This document shows positions 1 through 11,299 of a stretch of DNA of 64,000 bases, piece after piece. The notes under the pieces are model-generated. The model had not been told where the DNA came from. It did not search any database and saw only the letters and a list, made by a program, of their open reading frames with translations. The position numbers were made by a program, and so were the translations under genes. This stretch comes from Symbiodinium sp. CCMP2592 (taxonomy: Eukaryota > Sar > Dinophyceae > Suessiales > Symbiodiniaceae). How positions within the stretch are numbered: the first letter of the stretch is position 1; the number at the start of each line of letters is the position of its first letter. Location: assembly GCA_905221615.1 (NCBI GenBank), contig CAJNDT010004879.1, forward strand, positions 310,001-374,000, read 5' to 3'.

Positions 1-1440
1 AGGCCTTTGAGTCAGTACCTGTGGCACCCTGGCTGATGGCAGCGGACGGGCAGACGGAAGATTTCGTAACAGCAGCTCTCAGCCTAGGCCGAAACCGAAA
101 AACTGGTTTCAGCCACGGCAATGTCATCTCCTTCGCCAGTCCCGACCTCTGACTCTTTGACTGTGCTGATGAGCGGTTCGTGACGTAAACCACAGCGAGC
201 GTCGTTGCCAGAATGTTTTTGCGCAGGACCCCCTCCGCCGGCACCCCTTCCTCGCAGAAGGCTGGTCCAAGACAGGTTTCACAGCTACGGTTGCCATGCT
301 ACCACAGCCCACGCTCCGTCGGTAGACTAGAAGATATGCATGTCCTGGCAGGAAGCAGTGGGCTTCAGGTGCAGGCTTTCTCTGCATTGGCAAGTTCTGT
401 CACAAGCTATCGGTCGTCGTAAATTAAATTCTTGGAGAAGAGACTTGCAGGCTGAAGAATCTCTGTTGCTGCTGGACGACCAGGTGGCAGGGAACGCTGA
501 ATGTTACAGTGTCATCGGCGGAGTTTTCTACTGCAAGGCTCGTGCCATGTTTTGTGCGTGTGTGTGACAGAGGCAGTGGATGTGGGTGTGGTCGGACGAC
601 AGGCAGCCTCCACTCAAGATTGGAATCCAAGCATTTGCAGCCGTGTGTGGTCTCAAATCTTTGCGAGCTGCATATATGAGAGCTGACGGACTGCCGTTTC
701 CCGTTGCGGGGTTCAGGGCAGCTCCTATGCAGGCATGGCTTCAAAGATCCCGCAAGCTGAGTACTGCGCAGAGGCTGAGGATGAACTAGGTAACTAGGGA
801 GAAGTGGAGTGTCATTGAGCGTTCTTCGGAAGACAGGTCCAGACAGCTTTCGCAGGCGGACTGCTGACGCTCTTCGTTTTGGCACATTCCGGATTTCCGC
901 CGTGTGCAGGTGTCAGGCAAGAGCTGCAAAGGTGTTGCCTGCAGGGATTGTTCGTGATGTCGACGTGGTGGGGCTCAACCACCGCAAGCCAGGGCTCTCG
1001 TAATACGGACAGAACTCACTGCACGCACCTGCCACATCCGAGCAGGGGCTGTGGTTCATCGAACAACAGAGCGATCACTCTTTCACATCTCATGGCAGGC
1101 AAAGACTTGGACATGCACCGGCGCCATTCCAGCGAGGTCTTCCAAATCGGAATGCTCTCTATAGCTGAGCCATTAAGTTAGGAATCTGAGTCGTACAGTG
1201 TCGATGCCTTTCATTGTTGTCGTCTTCACCCCTAGTTCGTTTATGATTGGCAGGATTCAGGCGCCGCTCTGGCTGCTCCCAGCGTGCCAGACAACAGGCA
1301 ACAGAGGCGAAGACTGCGAACTGGGATATGATAACAGTTGTCGCGCCGCTTTTTGTAAATCGGGCAAACAGGACCAACTCCAGCGCGTCATCTGACGCGG
1401 AGGTGCTGCACAAGAGTGAGATGACCGAGAGGGTGAGAGA
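1..1440. other. No recognisable gene
   Basis: I see no protein motif, RNA gene or clear exon series here. The short open frames on both strands have no family signature and end at random stops. The base composition is similar to the introns of the genes downstream, so this could be intron or intergenic DNA of a gene lying outside the window. Confidence 0.5.
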
Positions 1441-1445
1441 GAGAG

Positions 1446-1487
<42 letters not shown>

Positions 1488-1505
1488 TATCCCCCCCCCC
1501 CCCCC
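1440..1505. repeat. Compound (GA)n-(TA)n microsatellite plus C15 run
   Basis: A short GA repeat passes into about 18 TA units (roughly 1450-1485), then GGTAT and an uninterrupted run of 15 C (1491-1505). The C run directly abuts the foldback block at 1508. A mirrored arrangement (G run, then TA repeat) occurs at 3853-3886. Confidence 0.9.
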
Positions 1506-1575
1506 ATGGATCTACCTTTTTCGTGTGTTTGAGAGCCACATCACACGAAAATGGAAGATCCTTGAGGGGAGGGCC
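1491..1575. mobile_element. Small foldback (MITE-like) element
   Basis: Positions 1508-1527 and 1542-1561 are inverted repeats of each other, matching at 18 of 20 positions, with a 14-nt loop. Outside the stem the left side is a C run and the right side reads TTGAGGGGAGGG, so the symmetry extends into C-rich and G-rich termini. The block sits directly against a TA microsatellite. It has no coding capacity. A MITE or dinoflagellate introner-type sequence is a reasonable inference; a simple hairpin without mobility is the alternative. Confidence 0.5.
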
Positions 1576-1662
1576 TACCCGATGGACCGTTTGGTGGTTG
1601 GGTGAACTCCACACTGGCCCGACTGAGTTCAATCTGGCCGATTGAACTCAATCCCCCCCCCG

Positions 1663-1925
1663 CCCCGATTGAGTTCAATCGGGGCCGATTGAGTTGAATC
1701 GCGCGCCGGATTGAAGATTGAAGATTCCCTCGAAAACTTTGCCGGGGAATCTTCAATCTTCAATCCGGCCCCCGATTGAGTTCAATCGGGGCCGATTGAA
1801 TTGAATCGCGCGCCGGATTGAAGATTGAAGATTCCCTCGAAAACTTTGCCGGGGAATCTTCAATCTTCAATCTTCAATCAGGCCCCCGATTGAGTTCAAT
1901 CGGGGCCGATTGAGTTGAATCAGGG
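1663..1925. repeat. Palindromic 107-bp tandem repeat, about 2.4 copies
   Basis: Copies start at about 1663, 1770 and 1884, with periods of 107 and 114 bp; the longer one has an extra 7-bp ATCTTCA step. Each unit holds a near-perfect 22-bp palindrome (CCCCGATTGA-GT-TCAATCGGGG) and a longer hairpin whose arms are GATTGAAGATTGAAGATTCC and its complement around a 14-16 nt loop. GATTGA and its complement TCAATC recur throughout. No coding signal is present. Confidence 0.9.
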
Positions 1926-1977
1926 CCGCTTGACTGCAATCCCGCTTCGTCCCAAGTGGGCGGGGTTTCAGGTTCAG

Positions 1978-3790
1978 GGTTGAGGAATTTGAATCTTATG
2001 TGCCGAACGTGTTTACCAGGATCTCGAGTGCTGCGTGTTGGTGAGCGGTTTTTCAAAATGATGGAGAGCGTTCATTTTTTGGTCTGTGAATATTGGTGAA
2101 AAACCAACGGGTATTCAACAGGATTCATAAAGGTATAAAAGGTTTCTATAATCTATGGGTATCTATACGAAATTTTTAAGATGTAAAGAAGGAGTATCGT
2201 GTAAGGTGTTCTATATGCTCTTGTTTTTGATTTCTTCATTGGGCACATAGCAGGTACAGCGCAGAGCATTCTGCTCCTGATTATCCTGCCATTAATCCGT
2301 TATCTATAAAGTATTCTACAAGGCATTCGATGGTGCATTCTACGGGTATGTTATAGAATATCCGTTAGGTTTTCTTTAGGACTTCCTATGGGGTACTCAG
2401 AGGGTATCATAGATATTGTGTATTCTGTAAGCTAGTCGGTAGGGGATTGCAGATGATATCGTACAAGGCCTATAAAAGGCCAAGTATGTAACGTTGTTTT
2501 GGGCTCTCTATCGGGTACTCCATAACGCATTGTATAAGGGATTGTACAAGGCATCAACATGATTGTAAAGATTATCTTACAGAACGTGTTCTATAACGTA
2601 ATGTATAGGCTATACGGCTAGAGGGTACTCAAGAAGGTATCTATGAGGTATATAGGGGATATTCTATAACGTATTATCTAGGGTCACCTGTACGAAATTC
2701 TTTGAGGTTTGTGGTATTCTTTAGGTTATTCTCCTCGACCCCTGGATCACTCCTAGAAATCCCTTACCCAATAGGCTGCTTCTTTATGAGGGGTTCTCAG
2801 ATCTTGGGCTCGTTGAAAGGTTATCTATAGGTACTCTTACTTCCCATATCCCTATGGGGGTGTAAGAAGTTTAAACTTTCGCAACAAGATTACCTTATTA
2901 GGCGCCAAAAGTTGAAAAGTTTGGTTTTGAGCCACTAAATGTTATATGGGTTCATGGTATATATACTGTATACAAGGACTGTCATGTATAGGGCCATATG
3001 GGCATCCTGTAAGGTCTTCTAGAGAGTATTCCAGATGGTCTTCCATGAGGCGCACGATGTATAGAGGGTACGATGTGTTCCATAAGGTATTCTGTAGGGT
3101 ATTCTATGTCGTATTTTGTAAGGTATTCTAGATTTTCAAGAGATATACAGGCTGTGACTGAAAGTATATGATAAGGTATTCTAGAGGCTCTAGGGTATTC
3201 AATAAGGCATGAGGGTATTCTATATCAGTGCATTCCATCTGAAAAGTCTTAAGATACATAGAGAAAGTATTCTAAAGGACATCTTGCAAGATATTCTATA
3301 TAGTGTCTTGCATAGAGTGTCCTATAGGGTATGTGTAATATAATGCGTGCGGTGTTATATGTGTTCAGGGTATATATACTGTTAAAGGGTACTATATTGC
3401 TGAAATACAAGGTATTGAACCCTGGAAATATCGATAGATTTCGTGTTCACGGATATTATCTATAATCCCGATGCGTCTTATATATGGGAGGTGTAGAAAT
3501 AGGGTCCTCTTTTCATATCTATACTTGTCGTGATACGGGATGACATATCTTTGCTCTCCTGTTGCGTGTTACCTTCACAGCCCATACTGCTGCATGCAAA
3601 AACCTATACACACACAGAACATGCATGCAACCTTGCGTTCTTTTGCAATACGAGAAGAGGCCGTGCGCGAATGTATGTCGCTTGGAAAAACTCAGTGTGT
3701 ATATGAAGGAAATGCAGAATTTAGGATCTGCGAAATCTTTGATCGAGTCGAAGCGTATTTAGTGAAGGATTTATAAAGAGAAGGGAATAC
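1978..3790. other. AT-rich island with recurring GGTATTCTA-like words
   Basis: This stretch is much richer in A+T than its surroundings. It repeatedly shows degenerate words of the form GTATTCTA, AAGGTATTC and GGGTATTC on the same strand, for example near 2310, 2420, 3085 and 3175. Open frames are short and have no family resemblance. The spacing is irregular, so this is not a simple satellite. Confidence 0.6.
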
Positions 3791-3889
3791 GTTATAGAAT
3801 ATCAACTATTTCCCATCCGGCTCTCAAACACACGAAAAAGGTAGATCCTTGAGGGGGGGGGTAGCATATATATATATATATATACATAC

Positions 3890-5740
3890 AGAGAGCCGGA
3901 GAACAGAACAGAGCTGGGCGCGAGCCTACGGGTCGGGACAGCGGACGCCTAAAGCCAGAAAAAACGTAGCATCGTCTCCTTTGTCTTTGTTTTGGGGTTG
4001 AAATAGGCTGTGTCGAGAAAATTCTGATTGTTTTGTGGATCTTTTCCGGATTCGTAGCGAGGCGGGCTTCCTCGACTGAGGTGTAGCCCAAGTCGCAACT
4101 TGCCCACTCCATTCTACATCGAAATACCACTAACACCCACCGAACATCGCCAAACTCCATGGCATACGACCAAGCCGCGCCACCAGAAGTCCCATTCACA
4201 CAACAATCACAAAAATCCTACCTGCACATGGCCAACGCTCAGGACCTGTGGTCCTACCTGCAGTCACGCGCGAACATGAACTATCACGAAACCATACAGG
4301 CACCTCACAGGCGACCATTTGTTCATGCAGTTTTGCAAGCTGCCTGTGCAGACCGCCCTTTTGGCTCGTCCCCCCTGCCCTGCGTGCTCTGCAGGCCGAC
4401 AGAGAGAGACAGAGAGAGAGATCGCGGTTTGAATGTACTTGATCAGAGTTTCCGAACGACAAGCCGCAGTGCCTGTGGGTACCAACTGTGGGCCGACAAG
4501 ACCCCTGGACAAAAAGCAATTGGATCACTAGAATGACTTGCCCAACGCTGAAACACTGTCGGCTCTGCTGTGGCAGCTTTATAGAAGGTCGTTCCTTTGA
4601 AGACATGACCGCTGTGTCTTGCCACGGCATGAATGCTGATAGGACTGCCGGAAACAGTGTTGATGCAACGTCCTACCTCGTGTTTTGCAGTGGCTTTCAG
4701 TCTTCAGTACAGCTTCGTGCATATGCAGACAAGTGCACTTATACATGAGTATCAAGGAATTGTAATTCCAGCAAACCGGTCAAACAACTTGTCTGCTGTG
4801 CTGCAGGTTGACTTCAATATTTGGACGCAGCTGCCTCAGTCTGGTGCATCATGCGCAGCACCCAAGGGGCACACGTTGCTCAGGGATGGCAGCCGACCGG
4901 CAAAGACCAGTGCGGCGCCCATGGCGTTGGCAGGGCACACAGGCAGATGCCGACATTCCGAGTTCCCTTTTGCTAAAACAGCATGGCGCTAAAGTCTGTG
5001 CAGGCCCCCCAGCTTTCAGCGGAGAGCGTGCAGTGGCCGACAGTGGTTCGGCAGCAGGATGGAAGTCGTGACATGTTGTGCAGAGCATCCTGTAATGCAT
5101 TGTGGCAGCCCGCAGCACTGCACGTTTGAGCCAATTTAGTCTAATTATCAGCCTAACATCGCTTGCTCTGCTGTGTTGCTTGACTTCCTGCCGAGGAAGT
5201 GACAGTTATTGGGTGCGGAGCCCTGTGGGTCATGCAGTGCAATGCAGCACTCTGTCAGATGTCATTCCGAAGAGCAAAAGGACTAGGACCAGGATGTGTT
5301 GGTACCAGGCAATGATGTGACCTGCTTGATATCAAGGCGATTCGGCGGACCATTTGCAGACCATCGGCTCTCGGATTGCGAAAACCTCTGCACAGCACCA
5401 GTAGAGCAGCAACTGCATGCAACATCCAGCATATCAGGGCATGATGCCATCAGGGATCCATGCGGAGTCTCCGATACGGTGACAGCAGTGCACACCGATG
5501 GCTCGGATGATTCCAGCTTAGGCTGCGAACTTGCAGGCTAGCCTCCGATCCCGCCATTGCATGACAGCCTGCAAACTCCTCATGCAGATCTGGCAACATT
5601 CGCAAGTAGCTGGCCTAACAGCATGGCAGTGAGTAGCATGCATAAGAAATCATAACGATAACATGGGACGCTGGTCGAAACTTGGTGCCTGATTCGGGGT
5701 AGCCCGCGCGCTGATGGAGCAGCAGGCAAAGCAAAACATG
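3890..5740. other. No recognisable gene
   Basis: Several open frames occur on both strands, the longest plus-strand one from 4159 to 4536, which opens with a hydrophilic peptide rich in Gln, Ser and Ala. None has a family motif or a convincing exon series. Short GA repeats occur at 4398-4422. I could not tell intron from intergenic DNA here. Confidence 0.4.
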
Positions 5741-6380
5741 CGACACGATATATAGTACAGTGTACTATATGATATGATATGATATGATATGATGTGTCAC
5801 AGTACGACGATATGACAGAATAGAATGGGATATCGTATGGTATAATATGAGTATGGTATGGTATGGTATGAGACAATATGATATGATCTGATGTAATGAG
5901 ATTTGCCACAACACAGTGTAATATGACTTATCATAGTACAAGTTAACATGTTCTCATCTAACATAATATCACATAGTACAATATGATACATTCACACTAC
6001 TATAACATACTATAACTTTTCTCAAAATACAATACAATTGAGTTTCGGATGATATACGAACATACACAAAATTTAGCATAAGGTTACAACGCACAATAGA
6101 ATATGGCACAGTGACAGTGTATATACATATGTAGGGATTTGTGTAGGTATATGTATAGGTCTATGTCTATGTACTTATATACATATACAACATAATATAA
6201 AAAATGTTGTAGAACATGTGATGCAATAGGACATACGACAATACAGTAAAAGCTATGTTAATACAGAGAACATACAACAACATATAGCATAGTATGGTAT
6301 GATCTAACAGCATATAGCATGTTTTGATATAACATGAGAGACCCACCAACATAGAATACAACTTAATGCAGTATAATGTA
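5740..6380. repeat. AT-rich low-complexity tract (GATAT and TATGA words)
   Basis: The tract opens with a pentanucleotide GATAT array (about 5764-5795) and decays into mixed TATGA, ATATG and ACATA words. It resembles the AT-rich tract at 58.0-59.6 kb in style. It has no coding potential. Confidence 0.75.
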
Positions 6381-6597
6381 CAAGCTAGTACGATAGTGAT
6401 AGAGCATAAACAGATGTGACAAAACATAATGCCATTTGATGAAACAGAATACAAGATGATGAAGCACAAATTAACATGACATAGAAAAAGCATGCACCGC
6501 ATGAGCGTGACAAACACACAATGTGCACCAGACCAAAGAACAACACCCAGCACGCTGACAACCCACGCTGACAGCACACGTTGACAACACACGCACG

Positions 6598-6978
<381 letters not shown>

Positions 6979-7189
6979 GTGCAGGTCTCCAAGCTGAGCT
7001 TTGATAACATTGTGGCTGACTACATACCTGGCTATCTCAAAGCAATCGCACTCACTCTTGTCAAGGAAAATTGCAGGTACATGACTGAGCGTCCTCAGTC
7101 ACTTCCCTTCCAGTGACCTAGCTTCGTTGGATCAGGTCAGTCACTGGAAGCCTGATCCCCCAGCATTTACAGAATCCTTGGTAACAGGA

Positions 7190-7500
7190 TGTGCGCACGC
7201 ACACACACACACAAACAAACACACACTCCCACACCCCCACACCCCCACACCCCCACACCCCCACACCCCCGCACCCCCGCACCCGCGCACACCTACACAC
7301 CCACACACCCACACAGCGCACACCTACACACCCACACAGCCACACAGCCACACAACCATACACCCATACACCCACACACCGACCCAAAACCCCCACCCAC
7401 AGGCCCACGGACCCGCAGACCCACGGATCTGCACACCCACACGCCCCCACACCCAGACACCCACACACCCGGACACCCAGACACCCAGACACCCATGCAC
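7190..7500. repeat. Degenerate CACACCC-type minisatellite
   Basis: The tract is made of variants of CACACCC, CCCACA and CACAGCC. It is strongly strand-asymmetric, with almost no G on the + strand. The apparent proteins in it are repeat artefacts. It lies about 220 bp beyond the (AC)n tract and may have arisen from a similar CA core. Confidence 0.9.
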
Positions 7501-7579
7501 CGCTTTGCGCGCAGGGACGGGGTGGGATGCTGGGGAGACGTCTGTACACACATTCACATGCATGCACACACTCGCACAT

Positions 7580-8822
7580 AATTACAGATGCTCACAGGCA
7601 CGGACGTTCCACGAGCACACATAGAAAGACAGACGGACAGACAGACAGATGCAAGCGACATTAGCATAGTCACCAGGCGCGACAGCCGAAAAGAGCAAGA
7701 AGAGAGGCCGCCGAGGACGACGAGGGATCTGGCTACAAAGTAAGCATGTCGTGTGTATGATGCATGATCAGTGATGCTGGTTTGCACCTGATTCTCGTTC
7801 CGTGCAGGAACCTGCGGCAGAGGCACTGAGAGAGCGCCGCGTGCAGTGAGGGACTCTTGCCGCTTGGGAGTTTGATGGAGTTTGCGAGGCTGTCGACCCG
7901 AGCGCACAGGCGACTATCTTTGCGTTGCGGTGTGGCTGTGTGTTGTGTGTTTCGGCCGTGCATGCTCCAACTGAAAGGTCGTACAAGCTGAAGACGACAA
8001 TGACGAACCTGGCATCACCCGGGTGAATCCGGCATGTCCGGCTCTGCGTGCGCATGTGAGGGCCGTTTCCAGAAACGAAACAGCAGGCAGCGTCGTGTAG
8101 TCAGATCTTTATACCGTCGATGACATGTCAATGTGAGTGACATATGTGCTGAGAGCAGTTTCAGGGCGAAGCTGCAGCTTGGGCATGGAGCTTTGGTTCC
8201 GGCTTAAGTTTAGTTCGGACGCAAAGCTGAAACCTAACGCATCCAAAGCCAAAGCTTCCTTTTTGTTGTTCGGCTTCTCTGCAGAACTTCCTGGCCTCAG
8301 CTGGCTGAGCTGCGATCCGCTGGACTCCTTTGCAGGAAGTATTGCAGTGGTGATATAGCCAAAGCCTCTGGACGAGCACCGTGTCGGGTGGAACGAGGGC
8401 TTTCCCAAGTGATATGTATCAAGATGTTCATTTCTTGGCAGTTGGAGCGCTTGTGCGCAACAGTGGACCAGAAGGGTGCAGGCATTTCGAAGGTGTGCTG
8501 CTGAAGTGATGCGCGCCGAAGTCGGTACATGGACGAGTCAACACGTGCGCAGACCGACTTGAATGCACTTCTCGACCACGGCATCCATTGCGACGGAGCC
8601 CTGGGTCCTCGTCATGTGTTGATGCATTGAGCGAGCTACTTGTAGCAGCCGCAAATGATGCCAAGAATAGTCATACTTGTAAGTAGAATTGTTGTTTGGG
8701 GTCTCCTTTAGAGTATTCCCCATGGTTACTCTAAGAACTATCGTGTCATATCGTGTCCTATCCTGTCCTGGCTTGTGTCACACGTGGTGGCAGTTGTCCT
8801 GAGTCGACTTGAGCCGGCTGAG
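7580..8822. other. Upstream region of RAD51, possible first exons
   Basis: The N-terminal helix-hairpin-helix part of RAD51 must be encoded upstream of 8823. A weak candidate exon lies at about 8632-8668, where the + strand reads like the conserved helix preceding the first recognised exon (Leu-Leu-Val-Ala-Ala-Ala-Asn-Asp-Ala-Lys). I could not place the start codon. Nothing else in the stretch is recognisable. Confidence 0.3.
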
Positions 8823-11293
8823 GTTGAGACCATCGCATTCATGCCTTTGCGAAAGCTGTGACCGCCTCAACCTTGACTTTGCAGGCATTACTTTTCGTCT
8901 CGCTCTTCGCACCGAGGCATGAGGTCAAAGGAATCGGCGAAACCAAAGCTGCATCCTTGGATGAGTGTTGCTTGAAACTTTAAACGATGGGCAATTGCAC
9001 GTTACATGTCCGCTGGCCTGGACGGAACAGTCCAAAAGCGTGAGGCAGCCCGAATCCATGCAGCTGCAAAGCAGCTTGTTCCAATGCGCATGGTGGGTAC
9101 CACAGATGCAGAAGCATTCGACACTCGCAGACGGCAGCTGACAATTGAGGTCAGTGCTGCAGAAATGCTCCAGCTTCGGAAGAATATGGTCGGGGGCCGT
9201 GAAAAGATTGTGTTGGAATTTTCGTCGGCTTCGTTCCTTGGCAGGTTCAAATTACCACAGGATCAGTCAAGCTTGATAGCTTGTTGAAAGGAGGCGTAGA
9301 GTCATGCCGGCCTGTTGGGTTGCTGTATTGGCCCATCACGCTTCTACAGAGACTCGGACAACAGGCAGGCATGAGGCATGTTGATGTAAACTTCACTGCC
9401 TCATCAGATCATGGAGGTCTCTTTTCGCAACTCTGCAGTGACAGATGACTTCATGTGCAACGCAGGGACCCCTTTCTTGAGACCAAGAAGCAAGCAAGAG
9501 CACACTCGAGCAGCCACGTGCATCGGGATGTCGAGTGGTGTCAATTGGTCCAATGCTTTGTGCCAGGACCGGGCAAATCACGGAGGCCTCGCGGTGCAAT
9601 GCAGTGCATGGCGAACATTTTGGGCACTTGCCAGCCGCTCTTGCACAGATATTCGGTGAATTTCGTTGCGGCAAAACTCAGCTCTGTCCGGCGCCTACGC
9701 ATCAATAGCAACCCTTCATATGAATGTCAGCATGCAAGCACCACAAAGGACATGCCTGCAGGAGATTTTGTACAGACTCAGGCCACACGCTTTGCGTGGC
9801 ATGCCAGCTGCCGATCAGCCGGGGAGGCGGTGAGAGCAAGGCCTGCACAGCTCCTGCAACTCCTGCGCTGGTGATCAGAACCGCTCGTCTTGCCCAGGCC
9901 TTGTACATCGACACAGAGGTTGGTGCCCAGTGCTTTCTGATGCCTCAACCTGGGTTTCCTGGTCGAAGGGCACTTTCCGACCGGAAAGACTGGCAGACAT
10001 AGCCAAACGCTACGGTTTGAACGAAGAGGCGACCCGACCACCCTCTGCTTTTTCTGGTTGGGTTCGAAAACTGCACATTGGAGGACGTTCTCGAGAATGT
10101 TACATATGCGCGGGCCTACAATGCGGAACACCAGGACAGCGCAGATGATGTCACAGTGTTTGCGATCCATCACGCACGACAGTCTTTTGCGTCTTTGCCA
10201 CCTCCTGGTTTCGTTGTTCCAGCGAATCTGAAGGACAAGCTCCTTATAGAAGCTGCCAGTGTGTTCTGTGAGTCAAGATACGTCGAAGGCCCAGTGGCTG
10301 TGGGGCTCGTTGGCTTTCCTAGCAGATGGTGGGCCAAGGCAGTCCTGATCGTTGACAGTGCCACTGGGCTCTTTCGCACCGACTACAGTGGCAGGCAAGG
10401 CGATAGCATCGTTAGCACTGCTCATCACCGATTGCAGCTACTTCTGATACTGTCCGCATCAGACGATGTATCACACTCATTATCACTGTCATTCTTCTTG
10501 TCATGTCTGGTCGAGTTCTTGTGCCATCAGGGGAGAGCTCGCAGATCGCCAGCAGGCGCGAGTGGGTGTGTCGCTTGGGACAAATCGGGGCAGTCTCAGC
10601 AGCATGTGTCAACTTGTCAGCAGTGTATGGGTTGCAGGCACTGAACCGTTTTCTGCGGAAGCTGCAGCGCATAGCTGACGAGCACGGTGTTGCCGTCGTG
10701 ATCACGAACCAGGCAGGGTGTCAGAAAGAGGATGCAGGAGTTGAGCAAGTGAGCAAAGCCAAATTCAGCACCGGTCGCCAGGTGATGGCATCCCCAGAAA
10801 GTGGGCCAGCCGCTTACATGGGACCTCAGGCTGGGACGACGATTTCTAACTCCTTTACGAGAATTACTGGAGTAGGCCTTTAGGATTGGATAAAGCGCCT
10901 GTGACGATTATTTCGGTTCTGAGTGGGAGAGTGCTGAGAATTCCTAAAATAATCCGTCACCTTCCAAAGCCGCACCGCGAAAGCAGCAGGTAAAGCCCAT
11001 CGGTGGCCACATCATCGGTCATGCAAGCCAGACACGCCTTTTCTTCCGGAAGGGCAAGGTGGTAGCATGATTGCTTGTATACTGGTTTCCGTGAAGCTGG
11101 TCTGAGAGCAGCATCCGGTGCAGGGAGAGACTCGTATTTGCAAAATTTACGACTCGTCTCGACCTCAGTCCTCAGTCGACGAGAGTACAACTTGATGGAA
11201 AGCCATGTGTGTTGGGGATGCCCCCCTCCGATGCATTTGGTGGCACGAGGCCGTCCTTGCCGGAAGGCGAAGCCATGTTCGCTATTGATGCAG
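8823..11293 (+). CDS. RAD51: RAD51 recombinase, intron-rich gene
   Basis: RAD51 forms the nucleoprotein filament that does homology search and strand exchange in recombinational repair. Segments align in order with the family: end of the N-terminal HhH domain (8823-8856, 8924-8947, 9045-9149), linker (9245-9300), Walker A GEFRCGKTQ (9649-9685), QLPISRGGGES (9782-9840), YIDTEGTFRPERL (9898-9918 plus 9969-10028), Walker B LIVDSATGLFRTDYSGR (10339-10394), VAVVITNQ (10638-10712), KPIGGHIIGHAS (10990-11058) and the IYDSPSLPEGEAMFAI tail (11124-11155 plus 11250-11293). Further exons: 9567-9585, 10084-10134, 10234-10281, 10531-10555 and 10782-10829. From 8924 on, the frame stays open across every junction and lengths match RAD51. 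GGGES, TEGTF and VITNQ favour RAD51 over DMC1. Walker A has Cys where Thr is usual. Donors are GT, GC and one GA. The start, the 8856-8923 junction and the last few codons are unresolved. Confidence 0.95.
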
Positions 11294-11299
11294 GCTGCT

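Larger units (their letters stand above)
1508..3848. repeat. 2.3 kb interval bounded by perfect 30-bp inverted repeats
   Basis: The 30 bases at 1508-1537 are the exact reverse complement of 3819-3848. Outside the left copy lie C15 and (TA)n; outside the right copy lie TTGAG, nine G and (TA)n. The interval therefore has mirror-image ends. The interior holds a 107-bp tandem repeat and an AT-rich island but no gene. Either two copies of the same small foldback element inserted in opposite orientation, or the whole interval is a non-autonomous element. Confidence 0.6.

Noticed and set aside
7118-7664. Pro/His/Thr and Cys/Val/Gly frames on both strands
   Set aside because: They arise from the CACACCC minisatellite.
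9006-11293. DMC1 instead of RAD51
   Set aside because: The residues around GGGES, TEGTFRPERL, VVITNQ and EGEAMFAI follow RAD51; DMC1 differs at these places.
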